The position numbers and the translations under genes are program-made. Below are positions 11,033 to 22,350 of a DNA stretch of 64,000 nt, piece by piece. Source of the DNA: Intrasporangium sp. GTDB lineage: Bacteria; Actinomycetota; Actinomycetes; Actinomycetales; Dermatophilaceae. The DNA lies in the NCBI RefSeq assembly GCF_030452765.1, contig NZ_JAKDLO010000002.1:1-64000 (forward strand), read 5' to 3'. The notes under the pieces were generated by a model that searched no databases, had not been told where the DNA came from, and saw only the letters and a list, made by a program, of their open reading frames with translations. The first letter of the stretch is position 1, and each line of letters opens with the position of its first letter.

Positions 11033-11341
11033 GTGGCCGACCGGACTGGACTCCGCGCTGAGCCGTCCCGCACGTGTGTGGGATGTCGACGCTCGGATAG
11101 CTGGTCGGCACTGCTGCGAGTTGTCGCGGACCAGACCGAGGACGGGAGGCCCACTCGTGGGGCGACCATCCTCCTTCCTGACCCGCGGCGTCGGAAACCG
11201 GGGCGCGGCGCGTGGGTGCACCCCACGCCCGAGTGCTTCGAGCTGGCGGTGCGCCGCAAGGCGTTCGGACGTGCCCTGCACCTGCAGGGACCGGTCGATC
11301 TCCGCCCGGTCGCACAGCATCTCGGTATCCGGCACTCCTAG
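11033..11341 (+). CDS. YlxR family RNA-binding protein
   Basis: RTCVGCRRSDSWSALLRVV...GRGAWVHPTPECFELAVRRKAFGRAL. Confidence 0.92.
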   Translation: MADRTGLRAEPSRTCVGCRRSDSWSALLRVVADQTEDGRPTRGATILLPDPRRRKPGRGAWVHPTPECFELAVRRKAFGRALHLQGPVDLRPVAQHLGIRHS

Positions 11342-11507
11342 CACACGCGTCGGCGCACCCGCGCCGATCACACGTCAGAAGGAACGGTCAACGCACATGA
11401 GGCGGGTTGAAACGCGATGAGCACCCGATGAGTACTCAGCGATGAGCAAGCCCCAGTTGTAACGACGGTTCGGCCACTCCTGTCGGTCGGACCGAGACAG
11501 GAGAAAT

Positions 11508-14495
11508 GTGGCTAAGGTCCGGGTCTACGAGCTCGCCAAGGAGCTCGGGGTCGAGAGCAAAGTGCTGCTCGCCCACCTGAAGAGCCAAGGGGAGTTCGTT
11601 CGGTCGGCGTCATCGACGATCGAGCCTCCCGTCGTCCGCAAGATCAAGGAGACCTTCCCGCAGGAGCAGGCTGCTGCCGCCGGGAAGGCCCCGGGCAAGA
11701 ACGCTGCCGCGCCGGCGACGCCTGCGAAGGTCGCAGCCCCCCCCGCGAAGGGCGCGACGGCCCCCGCGGAGGCGGTTGCGCGCAACGCGGCCACCCCGGC
11801 TGCACCAGCGACCAAGGCGCCCGCTGCGGCTCCGGCCGCCAAGGCACCGGTTCCGGCGGCCAAGGCGCCCGCCGCAGCACCGACCGCCGATGCGGTACCG
11901 GCGGCCAAGGCCCCCGCTGCGGCATCCGCTCCGGCCGCACCGGCTGCGGCATCCGCTCCGGCCGCACCGGCTGCGGCATCCGCTCCGTCAGCGCCGGCTG
12001 CGGATGCGGCGCCGACTCCGGCCGCGCCACCGGCTGCCGCCCCGGCTGCGGCACCAGCCGCGCGGGCGGGAGCGAGCACACCGGCGCGTCCCGGCCCGAA
12101 ACCGGCCGGCCCGAAGCCGAGCTCGCGAGACGCCGGCCCGCGCCGGGCTCCTACTCCGGGCCCCCGCCCGGCGCCGCGTCCGGGGGGCCCGCGCCCGGGC
12201 AACAACCCGTTCAGCTCCAGCCAGGGCATGCAGCAGCGTCCGCGTCCCAGCGATGCCGGTCCCCGGCCGGGCAACAACCCGTTCAGCCCCAGCCAGGGAA
12301 TGCCGCGTCCCCAACAGCGTCCTGGCGGCCCCCGTCCGGGCGCCCCTCGCCCTGGCGGCGCCGGCTCGCGTCCCGGCGGTCCGCGCCCGACCCCCGGCAT
12401 GATGCCGGAGCGCAGCACACTCGGCCGTCCCGGGGCCCGTCCGGGCCCTGGGCGCGGTGGCACGGGTGCCGCAGGTGGCCGCGGTGGACACGGAGGTCCG
12501 GGCGGCGGGCGTGGCGGCTTCGGCGGCGGCCCCCGCGGCGGCGGCCCGGGTGGGCGCGGCGGTACCCAGGGTGCCTTCGGACGGGGCGGCGGTCGTCCGG
12601 TTCGAGGCCGCAAGTCCAAGCGCGCCAAGCGTCAGGAGTTCGAGCAGATGCAGGCGCCGACGATCGGCGGCGTCACCGTTCCCCACGGGGACGGCTCGAC
12701 GATCGTCCGAGTGCGGCGCGGCGCGTCGCTGACGGACTTCGCCGACAAGATCAACGCCAACCCTGCCTCGCTCGTCACGGTCCTGTTCCACCTCGGTGAG
12801 ATGGCGACGGCGACGCAGTCGCTCGACGAGGACACGTTCAAGCTGCTCGGTGTCGAGCTCGGCTATGACGTCCAGGTCGTGTCGCCAGAGGACGAGGAGC
12901 GAGAGCTGCTCGAGTCGTTCAACATCGACCTGGAAGCCGAGGCTGCCGCGGAGGAGGACCAAGATCTCGAGCCGCGTCCGCCGGTAGTCACGGTCATGGG
13001 CCACGTCGACCACGGCAAGACCAAGCTGCTCGACGCCATCCGGTCCGAGCACGTCGCGGAGGACGAGGCCGGCGGCATCACCCAGCACATCGGTGCCTAC
13101 CAGGTCGTCTCGAGCCATGAGGGCGAGAAGCGCGCCATCACCTTCATCGACACCCCAGGTCACGAAGCCTTCACGGCCATGCGTGCCCGTGGTGCGTCCG
13201 TGACGGACATCGCGATCCTCGTGGTCGCGGCCGACGACGGCGTCATGCCACAGACGGTCGAGGCGCTCAACCACGCCCAAGCGGCCGGGGTACCGATCGT
13301 CGTGGCCGTCAACAAGATCGACAAGCCTGAGGCCAACCCGGCCAAGATCCGTCAGCAGCTGACCGAGTACAACCTCATCGCCGAGGAGTACGGCGGCGAC
13401 ACGATGTTCGTCGACGTCTCGGCGAAGCAGGGGACGAACATCGACGGGCTGCTCGAGGCGGTCCTGCTGACTGCTGACGCGGCGCTCGACCTGCGGGCCA
13501 ACCCGAACAAGGACGCCCGTGGTGTCGCCATCGAGGCGCACCTGGACAAGGGTCGCGGGCCGGTGGCCACGGTCCTGGTCCAGTCCGGGACGCTGCACGT
13601 CGGTGATGCGATCGTCGCCGGCAACGGTCACGGCCGGGTGCGGGCGATGCTCGACGAGCACGGCAGCAACGTGGAGCAGGCGCCTCCCTCGCGTCCGGTC
13701 CTCGTCCTCGGCCTGACCTCCGTCCCGGGCGCCGGCGACACGTTCCTCGTGGCGCCCGACGACCGGACCGCACGGCAGATCGCCGAGCGTCGTGAGGCCG
13801 CGGCCCGTGCAGCATCGCTCGCCAAGCGTCGCAAGCGGATCTCGCTCGAGGACCTCAACGAGGCTCTCGCCGCGGGCAAGGTCGACACGCTCAACCTCAT
13901 CCTCAAGGGTGACGTCTCCGGGTCGGTCGAGGCCCTCGAGGACGCGCTGCTCAAGATCGACGTGGGCGACGAGGTCGATCTGAGGATCATCCACCGCGGG
14001 GTCGGCGCGATCACGCAGAACGACGTCAACCTCGCGACCGTCGACGATGCGATCATCATCGGCTTCAACGTCCGGCCCGCCGAGCGCGTCGCCGAGCTCG
14101 CCGACCGAGAGGGCGTGGACATGCGCTTCTACTCGGTGATCTACCAGGCGATCGACGACGTCGAGTCAGCCCTCAAGGGCATGCTCAAGCCGGAGTACGA
14201 AGAGGTCCAGCTCGGCACGGCCGAGGTCAGGGAGATCTTCCGCTCCAGCAAGTTCGGCAATGTTGCCGGCTCGCTGGTGCGCTCCGGTGAGATCAAGCGC
14301 GGCGTGAGGGCCCGCATCGTGCGGGACGGGACGGTCGTCGGCGAGGCCGAGGTCGCCGGACTGCGGCGGTTCAAGGATGACGTCACCGAGGTGCGCGAAG
14401 GCTTCGAGTGCGGCATCAACCTCGGGTCGTTCAACGACCTGCAGATCGAGGACGTCATCGAGACCTTCGAGATGCGCGAGAAGCCGCGCGCCTGA
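11508..14495 (+). CDS. infB: translation initiation factor IF-2
   Basis: [38 protein letters not shown]; long low-complexity Ala/Pro/Gly N-terminal linker. Confidence 0.98.
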   Translation: MAKVRVYELAKELGVESKVLLAHLKSQGEFVRSASSTIEPPVVRKIKETFPQEQAAAAGKAPGKNAAAPATPAKVAAPPAKGATAPAEAVARNAATPAAPATKAPAAAPAAKAPVPAAKAPAAAPTADAVPAAKAPAAASAPAAPAAASAPAAPAAASAPSAPAADAAPTPAAPPAAAPAAAPAARAGASTPARPGPKPAGPKPSSRDAGPRRAPTPGPRPAPRPGGPRPGNNPFSSSQGMQQRPRPSDAGPRPGNNPFSPSQGMPRPQQRPGGPRPGAPRPGGAGSRPGGPRPTPGMMPERSTLGRPGARPGPGRGGTGAAGGRGGHGGPGGGRGGFGGGPRGGGPGGRGGTQGAFGRGGGRPVRGRKSKRAKRQEFEQMQAPTIGGVTVPHGDGSTIVRVRRGASLTDFADKINANPASLVTVLFHLGEMATATQSLDEDTFKLLGVELGYDVQVVSPEDEERELLESFNIDLEAEAAAEEDQDLEPRPPVVTVMGHVDHGKTKLLDAIRSEHVAEDEAGGITQHIGAYQVVSSHEGEKRAITFIDTPGHEAFTAMRARGASVTDIAILVVAADDGVMPQTVEALNHAQAAGVPIVVAVNKIDKPEANPAKIRQQLTEYNLIAEEYGGDTMFVDVSAKQGTNIDGLLEAVLLTADAALDLRANPNKDARGVAIEAHLDKGRGPVATVLVQSGTLHVGDAIVAGNGHGRVRAMLDEHGSNVEQAPPSRPVLVLGLTSVPGAGDTFLVAPDDRTARQIAERREAAARAASLAKRRKRISLEDLNEALAAGKVDTLNLILKGDVSGSVEALEDALLKIDVGDEVDLRIIHRGVGAITQNDVNLATVDDAIIIGFNVRPAERVAELADREGVDMRFYSVIYQAIDDVESALKGMLKPEYEEVQLGTAEVREIFRSSKFGNVAGSLVRSGEIKRGVRARIVRDGTVVGEAEVAGLRRFKDDVTEVREGFECGINLGSFNDLQIEDVIETFEMREKPRA

Positions 14496-14570
14496 ACCCA
14501 TCGCTACAGGGCCGGTGCTCGAGGCGGGATCGCCTGGGGCACCGGCCCACCCATGTCGGCACCAGAGACG

Positions 14571-14738
14571 TGCACTGTCGATGAGGACAAGTGCACTGTC
14601 GATCGGGACAAGTGCACTGTCGATGAGGACAAGTGCACTGTCGATCGGGACAGGTGCACTCTCGATGAGGACAAGTGCACTCTCGATGAGGACAAGTGCA
14701 CTGTCGATGAGGACAAGTGCACTCTCGACGAGAGGAAG
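14571..14738 (+). repeat. 21-bp period intergenic array, 8 units (tgcactSTCGAYgaggacaag)
   Basis: Units begin at 14571, 14592, 14613, 14634, 14655, 14676, 14697, 14718. Confidence 0.96.
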
Positions 14739-14814
14739 TGTCGAGGTGCCCGACTAGGGTGGTGTGTCTGGGCCACCCAGGTCCCTCGCCCGTCCCCGAG
14801 CCCAGGAGGTCGTC

Positions 14815-15279
14815 ATGGCTGACCCCGCCCGCGCACGCAAGGTTGCCGACCGGATCAAGGTCATCGTCGCGGAGTACCTCGAGCACCGGGTCAAGGACGA
14901 GCGGCTCGGCTTCGTCACGATCACCGACAGCCGGGTCACCGGCGACCTGCAGCACGCCTCGGTCTTCTACACGGTCTTCGGGGACGAGCAGGCCAGGCAG
15001 ACGACCGCCGAGGTCCTCGAGGCCTACCGCGGCCGGATCCGCTCGGCCGTCGGCCAGCAGATCGGCATCCGGCTGACCCCCTCCCTCGAGTTCATCGCCG
15101 ATGCGCTACCCGAAGGCGCAGCCCACCTCGAGGACCTGATGGCCCGCACCCGCGCCCGGGACGCCGAGCTCGCCCGCGCCGCGGCCGGGGCCCGGCCCGC
15201 AGGCGAGGCCGACCCGTACAAGAAGCCCCCCCGGGACGACGCGAGCGAGGACGAGGCCGGCCCGGGCGCCGATGCCTGA
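14815..15279 (+). CDS. rbfA: 30S ribosome-binding factor
   Basis: MADPARARKVADRIKVIVAEYLEHRVKDERLGFVTITDSRVTGDLQHASVFYTVFG. Confidence 0.95.
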   Translation: MADPARARKVADRIKVIVAEYLEHRVKDERLGFVTITDSRVTGDLQHASVFYTVFGDEQARQTTAEVLEAYRGRIRSAVGQQIGIRLTPSLEFIADALPEGAAHLEDLMARTRARDAELARAAAGARPAGEADPYKKPPRDDASEDEAGPGADA

Positions 15280-16201
15280 GGGCCTGCTCGTCGTCGACAA
15301 GCCGACGGGCTGGACGAGCCACGACGTCGTTGCGAGGACCCGGCGCCTGCTCGGCACCAGACGGGTCGGCCACGCCGGCACCCTCGACCCGATGGCGACC
15401 GGTGTGCTCGTGCTCGGTGTGGGCAGGGCGACCCGGCTGCTGACCTTCCTGGTCGGCTGCGACAAGGCCTACACCGCGACGGTCCGGCTGGGCCAGACCA
15501 CAGTCACCGACGACGCCGAGGGCGAGAGCGTCGAGGCGCTCGGCGTGTCCGACCCGGCCACCCTCGAGGCCGCTCTCCCACCCGCGGTGTCCGGGCTCAC
15601 CGGCACGATCGAGCAGGTGCCGAGCGCGGTCAGCGCCGTCAAGATCGACGGGGTGCGCAGCTATGCGCGGGTCCGCTCCGGCGAGGACGTCGAGCTGGCC
15701 GCCCGCACCGTGAGGGTGAGCCGGTTCGACGTCCTGCGCACCACGCCGGAGCGAGCCACGACCGGGGCCGGACAGACCATCCCGGTCGTCGACGTCGACA
15801 TCGAGGTCGAGGTCTCCTCCGGAACCTATGTCCGCGCCCTGGCCCGCGACCTCGGCCGCGACCTCGGAGTCGGAGGCCACCTGACCGCGCTACGGCGCAC
15901 CCGGGTCGGAGCCTTCACGCTCGCGTCGGCGACCTCGCTCGACGCGCTCGTGGAGCGGTCCGAGCGTGCGGGGGTGAGCGGCATACCCCTGCTGTCCATG
16001 GCCGAGGCGGCGCGTGCCCAGCTGCCTGTGCGCGAGGTCACCGCGCAGGAGGCGGACCGGCTCTCCCACGGGCGACCGATCGCGGCCACCCCGAGCGGCG
16101 GCGACGCCGTTGCAGCGATCGACCCGATCGGCCGGCTCGTCGCGATCCTCGACGAGACGCGGCCCACCGTCCGCTCCCGGGTCGTGTTCCCCGTCACCTG
16201 A
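15272..16201 (+). CDS. truB: tRNA pseudouridine(55) synthase
   Basis: GLLVVDKPTGWTSHDVV...RRVGHAGTLDPMATGVLVLGVGRATRLL. Confidence 0.96.
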   Translation: MPEGLLVVDKPTGWTSHDVVARTRRLLGTRRVGHAGTLDPMATGVLVLGVGRATRLLTFLVGCDKAYTATVRLGQTTVTDDAEGESVEALGVSDPATLEAALPPAVSGLTGTIEQVPSAVSAVKIDGVRSYARVRSGEDVELAARTVRVSRFDVLRTTPERATTGAGQTIPVVDVDIEVEVSSGTYVRALARDLGRDLGVGGHLTALRRTRVGAFTLASATSLDALVERSERAGVSGIPLLSMAEAARAQLPVREVTAQEADRLSHGRPIAATPSGGDAVAAIDPIGRLVAILDETRPTVRSRVVFPVT

Positions 16202-16243
16202 CACGGGCCGGGCCTCGCCGAGGCGCCCACTACAGTGGTCGCC

Positions 16244-17203
16244 GTGCAGCGCTGGTACGGAACCGACGAGATCCCGGGCGACCTCGGGCCGACCGTCGTC
16301 ACCCTCGGCAACTTCGACGGCGTCCACCGCGGTCACCGTGCGGTCCTGCGCCGCGTCGTGTCCGAGGCCGGCGACCGGGGGGCACTCGCCGTGGCCGTGA
16401 CCTTCGACCCGCATCCCGTCGCGGTGCTCTACCCCGACCGTGCCCCCACCCTGATCTCCTCGCTGGGGCAGCGACTCGACCAGCTCGCGACGCTCGGGCT
16501 GCACGCCACTCTCGTGCTCGAGTTCACCCACGAGTTCGCCACGGAGACGCCCGAGGAGTTCGTGCGGGGCACCTTCGTCGAGGCCCTGCACGCCAGTGCC
16601 GTCGTCGTCGGCAAGGACACCCGGTTCGGCGTGCGGAACTCCGGCGACGTCGCCACCCTGCGCGGGCTCGGCACGAGGTACGGCTTCGACGTGCTCGCCC
16701 TCGACGACATCGGCGAGGGGGCGCGCTGGAGCTCGACCCAGCTGCGCTCGGATCTCACGACCGGCAACGTCAACCACGCGGCCCTGATCCTCGGCCGGCC
16801 GCACGAGGTCTCCGGGACGGTCGTCCACGGCGACCACCGTGGACGTGAGCTCGGCTTCCCGACGGCGAACCTGAGCGCCGAGCCCGAGGGAATGGTCCCG
16901 GCCGACGGCGTCTATGCGGGATGGCTCCTGCGCCGCGACCTGCCGGGCGGCGACCCCGACCGGATGCTGCCCGCCGCGATCTCGATCGGGACGAACCCGA
17001 CCTTCGACGGACTGGCGCGGCGCGTCGAGGGTTACGTCCTCGACCGCACCGACCTCGAGCTCTATGGCGAGGCGATCTCGTTCCAGTTCGTCGAGCACCT
17101 GCGCCCCACGTTGAGGTTCGACTCCGTCGAGGCACTGGTCGGCCAGATGACCGAGGACGTGTCGCGCTGCCGGCAGATCCTCTCCGCCATCGTGCCGTCC
17201 TGA
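16244..17203 (+). CDS. ribF: bifunctional riboflavin kinase/FAD synthetase
   Basis: TVVTLGNFDGVHRGHRAVLRRV; HGDHRGRELGFPTANLS. Confidence 0.95.
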   Translation: MQRWYGTDEIPGDLGPTVVTLGNFDGVHRGHRAVLRRVVSEAGDRGALAVAVTFDPHPVAVLYPDRAPTLISSLGQRLDQLATLGLHATLVLEFTHEFATETPEEFVRGTFVEALHASAVVVGKDTRFGVRNSGDVATLRGLGTRYGFDVLALDDIGEGARWSSTQLRSDLTTGNVNHAALILGRPHEVSGTVVHGDHRGRELGFPTANLSAEPEGMVPADGVYAGWLLRRDLPGGDPDRMLPAAISIGTNPTFDGLARRVEGYVLDRTDLELYGEAISFQFVEHLRPTLRFDSVEALVGQMTEDVSRCRQILSAIVPS

Positions 17204-17336
17204 CGGCTCCCCGGGTTACCCATCGGTCACGAGCGGATCTCATCCACCCAGAAGGACATGACCCCTGCCCCGCTCGCATGACATCATCCCCACAGGTGGC
17301 CCGCGCCGGGGTCGCTCTGACCCAAGGAGTGTCGTC

Positions 17337-19202
17337 ATGCCCGGACTCGCCGCCCCCCACGAGAAGGTCGACTGGTCGGTCCTCGGCAACCGCGCCCCGA
17401 GCGTCGGTGCCCTGCTGCGTAGCCGCGTGGAGGCGACACCTGACGCGCCCGCGTTCCAGTACTTCCCGGACCCGGACAGCGCCGATCTGGCGACGGTGAC
17501 GTGGGAGGAGGCCTACGAGCTCGTCGAAGCCGTGGCGGCCGGGCTCATCGACCTCGGCATCGGCATCGAGGACCGGGTCGCCCTCGCATCGCAGACCCGC
17601 TACGAGTGGGTCATCGCCGATCTCGCCATCGTCTGCGCCGGCGGCGCGACCACGACCGTGTACCCGACGACGATCGGGCCGGACGTCGCCTACATCCTCA
17701 GTGACTCCGGCAGCGTTCTCGTCTTCGCCGAGGATGACGCGCAGGTCGCCAAGCTGGCCGAGCGCCGCGCCGAGATCCCCGAGGTCCGCCAGGTCGTCAC
17801 CTTCACCGGCTCGGCCTCCGACGACGGGTGGGTCGTCACCCTCGCCGACCTGCAGGCGCGTGGCCGCGCCGCGCTGCAGGCCCGCCCCGACCTCGTCAGC
17901 AGCCGGATCGACGAGATCAAGCCGGACCACCTGGCCACCCTCATCTACACGTCGGGCACGACGGGCCGCCCCAAGGGGGTGCGCCTCGTGCAGGACAGCG
18001 TCGTCTACGAGGGCGCCGTCATCGAGGCCGGCGGTCTGCTCGGCCCGGACGACCTCCAGTTCCTCTGGCTGCCACTGTCGCACGTGTTCGGCAAGATGCT
18101 CGTCGCGACCGCGCTGCAGGTCGGCTTCCCCACCGCGGTGGACGGGCGGATCGACAAGATCGTCGACAACATGGCGATCGTCAAGCCGACCTTCATGGCC
18201 GGGCCGCCGCGCATCTTCGAGAAGGCGCACGGCCGGATCGCGATGATGTTCGACTCCGAGACCGGCGTCAAGAAGGCCCTCATCGACTGGGCCCTCGGGG
18301 TCGGCGGACAGATGCGCGACGCGAAGGAACGCGGTGACTCGCCCTCACCGCTCCTGTCGGTGCAGCACGCCGCGGCGAGCGCGCTCGTCCTGTCCAAGGT
18401 GCAGGAGCGCTTCGGGGGGCGGGTCCGGTTCATGATCAGCGGCTCGGCACCGCTGGATGCCGACGTCGCGAAGTGGTTCGGCGCGGTGGGCCTGCCCGTC
18501 CTGGAGGGCTACGGGCTGACCGAGTCGTCGTCCGGCACGACCGTCAACCGTACCGAGCCCGGGTCCTACGCGTTCGGGTCGGTCGGCTGGCCACTGCCGG
18601 AGACCGAGGTGCGGATCGACGAGGAGGACGGCGAGATCCTCATCAAGGGACCCGGGGTCATGCGGGGCTACCACAACAACCCCGAGGCGACCGCCGAGGT
18701 GCTCGGCGAGGACGGCTGGTTCCGCACCGGCGACATCGGCCGGATCGACGAGCGCGGCTTCCTCTACGTCACCGACCGGAAGAAGGACCTCTTCAAGACC
18801 TCCGGCGGCAAGTACATCGCGCCGGCGGCGATCGAGGCGAAGTTCAAGGGGATGTTCCCCTACCTGAGCCAGGTCGTCGTGTACGGGGCCGGACACAACT
18901 ACGCGACCGCCCTCGTGACGCTCGACCCCGACGCAATCACCGCGTGGGCCGCAGCACACGGGAAGGCGGGTGCCGGCTACGCCGAGATCGTCACCTCACC
19001 CGAGGCGCAGGCCCTCGTCCAGTCGGCCGTCGACGAGCTCAACTCCGGACTCAACCAGTGGGAGACGATCAAGAGGTTCACCATCCTCGACCGCGACCTC
19101 ACCATCGAGGAGGGCGACCTCACCCCCAGCATGAAGCTGCGTCGCAAGGCGGTGACCGACAAGTACCGCGACCAGCTCGACAAGCTGTACGTCGAGCCCT
19201 GA
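17337..19202 (+). CDS. AMP-dependent synthetase/long-chain fatty acid-CoA ligase
   Basis: LIYTSGTTGRPKGVRLVQDS; EGYGLTESSSGTTVN; TDRKKDLFKTSGGKYIAP. Confidence 0.93.
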   Translation: MPGLAAPHEKVDWSVLGNRAPSVGALLRSRVEATPDAPAFQYFPDPDSADLATVTWEEAYELVEAVAAGLIDLGIGIEDRVALASQTRYEWVIADLAIVCAGGATTTVYPTTIGPDVAYILSDSGSVLVFAEDDAQVAKLAERRAEIPEVRQVVTFTGSASDDGWVVTLADLQARGRAALQARPDLVSSRIDEIKPDHLATLIYTSGTTGRPKGVRLVQDSVVYEGAVIEAGGLLGPDDLQFLWLPLSHVFGKMLVATALQVGFPTAVDGRIDKIVDNMAIVKPTFMAGPPRIFEKAHGRIAMMFDSETGVKKALIDWALGVGGQMRDAKERGDSPSPLLSVQHAAASALVLSKVQERFGGRVRFMISGSAPLDADVAKWFGAVGLPVLEGYGLTESSSGTTVNRTEPGSYAFGSVGWPLPETEVRIDEEDGEILIKGPGVMRGYHNNPEATAEVLGEDGWFRTGDIGRIDERGFLYVTDRKKDLFKTSGGKYIAPAAIEAKFKGMFPYLSQVVVYGAGHNYATALVTLDPDAITAWAAAHGKAGAGYAEIVTSPEAQALVQSAVDELNSGLNQWETIKRFTILDRDLTIEEGDLTPSMKLRRKAVTDKYRDQLDKLYVEP

Positions 19203-19266
19203 CCACGCGCGGCGGGTGGGGTGCCGCGGCACCGGCGTGGGCGGCATACCCTCCTACACTGGGCGA

Positions 19267-21255
<1,989 letters not shown>

Positions 21256-21347
21256 CGCAGGCGCGGTGTGGCCCATCGACGACCAGGTCGCCTGGCCTGC
21301 GGCCGGCCGAAAGAGTGCGCGGGCCGCAACGGAGCCGCCAGGCTTGC

Positions 21348-21388
21348 TGCACTCTCGATCAGGACTTCTGCACTCTCGATCAGATGGG
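21348..21388 (+). repeat. 21-bp period intergenic pair (2 units, core TGCACTCTCGATCAG)
   Basis: tgcactctcgatcaggacttc (21348) and tgcactctcgatcagatgggg (21369). Confidence 0.85.
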
Positions 21389-21913
21389 GTGGCCGATGTG
21401 GGCGAGGGCCTGGCGCACGAGGACACCGTGGCCACCGGTCATCTCACCGTGCTGGGCCATCAACGCGGCCTCCTCGGGCGTCACCCAGGCCAGGTCGAGC
21501 GCGTCCTGCTGCGGCCGGCAGTCACCCACGACGGGGACGATGTAGGCCAGCGAGACCGCGTGTTGTCGCGGGTCGTGGTAGGGCGTCACGCCGGGCGTCG
21601 GGAAGAACTCGGCCACCGTGTAGGGCTGGGGGGACAGGGGGATCCGGGGCAGCGCGACCGGACCGAGATCCTTCTCCACGTGCCGGGCCAGGGCATCGCG
21701 GATGCGCTCGTGGTAGAGCACGCGACCCCCGACGACCTCGTGACCGATGCCGCCGTCGGAGTCCGCTCGCAGGAGCAGCCCGACATGCGTCACGACGCCG
21801 CGATCGTCGCTGCGGACCGGCACCGCGTGGACGTAGAGGATCGGCAGGCGTTCCCGGGCCGAGTTGAGATCCTCCCGGCTCAGCCATGAGCTCGTCGTGT
21901 CCACCTCGGTCAT
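21380..21913 (-). CDS. NUDIX hydrolase-like (DUF4916) protein
   Basis: LPILYVHAVPVRSDDRGVVTHVGLLLRADSDGGIGHEVVGGRVLYHERIRDALARHVEKDLG. Confidence 0.72.
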   Translation of the reverse strand: MTEVDTTSSWLSREDLNSARERLPILYVHAVPVRSDDRGVVTHVGLLLRADSDGGIGHEVVGGRVLYHERIRDALARHVEKDLGPVALPRIPLSPQPYTVAEFFPTPGVTPYHDPRQHAVSLAYIVPVVGDCRPQQDALDLAWVTPEEAALMAQHGEMTGGHGVLVRQALAHIGHPI

Positions 21914-22080
21914 GCGTCTGCCTCTCTCGTGAAGACCGTGCCGGGGTTCATGATGCCCGACGGGTCGAACACCGCCTTGCCCCGGCGTTGCCTGGCCAGC
22001 TCGGCGCTGCCGAGCTCGAGGACCGCCACGATGTCACCCACGACCCGCGAGGGCACACTGGTGGGGAAGGTCGGCACTGA
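21910..22080 (-). pseudogene. C-terminal remnant of an FAD-linked oxidase-like protein
   Basis: Manual minus-strand translation VPTFPTSVPSRVVGDIVAVLELGSAELARQRRGKAVFDPSGIMNPGTVFTREADA*; ending resembles FAD-oxidase C-termini; in-frame stop directly upstream; TGA overlaps NUDIX ATG. Confidence 0.5.
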
Positions 22081-22099
22081 GCCACCCTACGTCCGGCTA

Positions 22100-22335
22100 G
22101 AATGTCACCACAGGCGTCTGAGCCGTCATCAGCGGTGAGCCTCCGGAAGAACAGGGCGGCGACGCCCCCACTAGACCCGGACGGGTGGGCCCGTCACAGC
22201 CTGAGACGAAGCGGTCGTATGCCGCTCACCACCCCTTGCGGGGCGGCGGGCTCGTGCGGCAAGCGAGGTGGTACCGCGGTGTCGCCGGGGCTCTCCCGGT
22301 GACGTCGTCCTCGTCGAGTGAGGCAGCGAGCGACG
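22100..22335 (+). promoter_or_regulatory. T-box leader (isoleucine-type) upstream of ileS
   Basis: T-box signature aagcgaggtggtaccgcgg (22261-22279) preceded by structured leader, 72 bp before ileS ATG. Confidence 0.88.
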
Positions 22336-22350
22336 CCAGGAGACCACCAC

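Noticed and set aside
9435-11315. 626-aa minus-strand ORF opposite rimP/nusA
   Set aside because: Antisense to two core genes; no recognisable motifs
11690-12610. Ala/Pro/Gly-rich repeats in infB as a novel repeat element
   Set aside because: Low-complexity linker of actinobacterial IF-2 is normal
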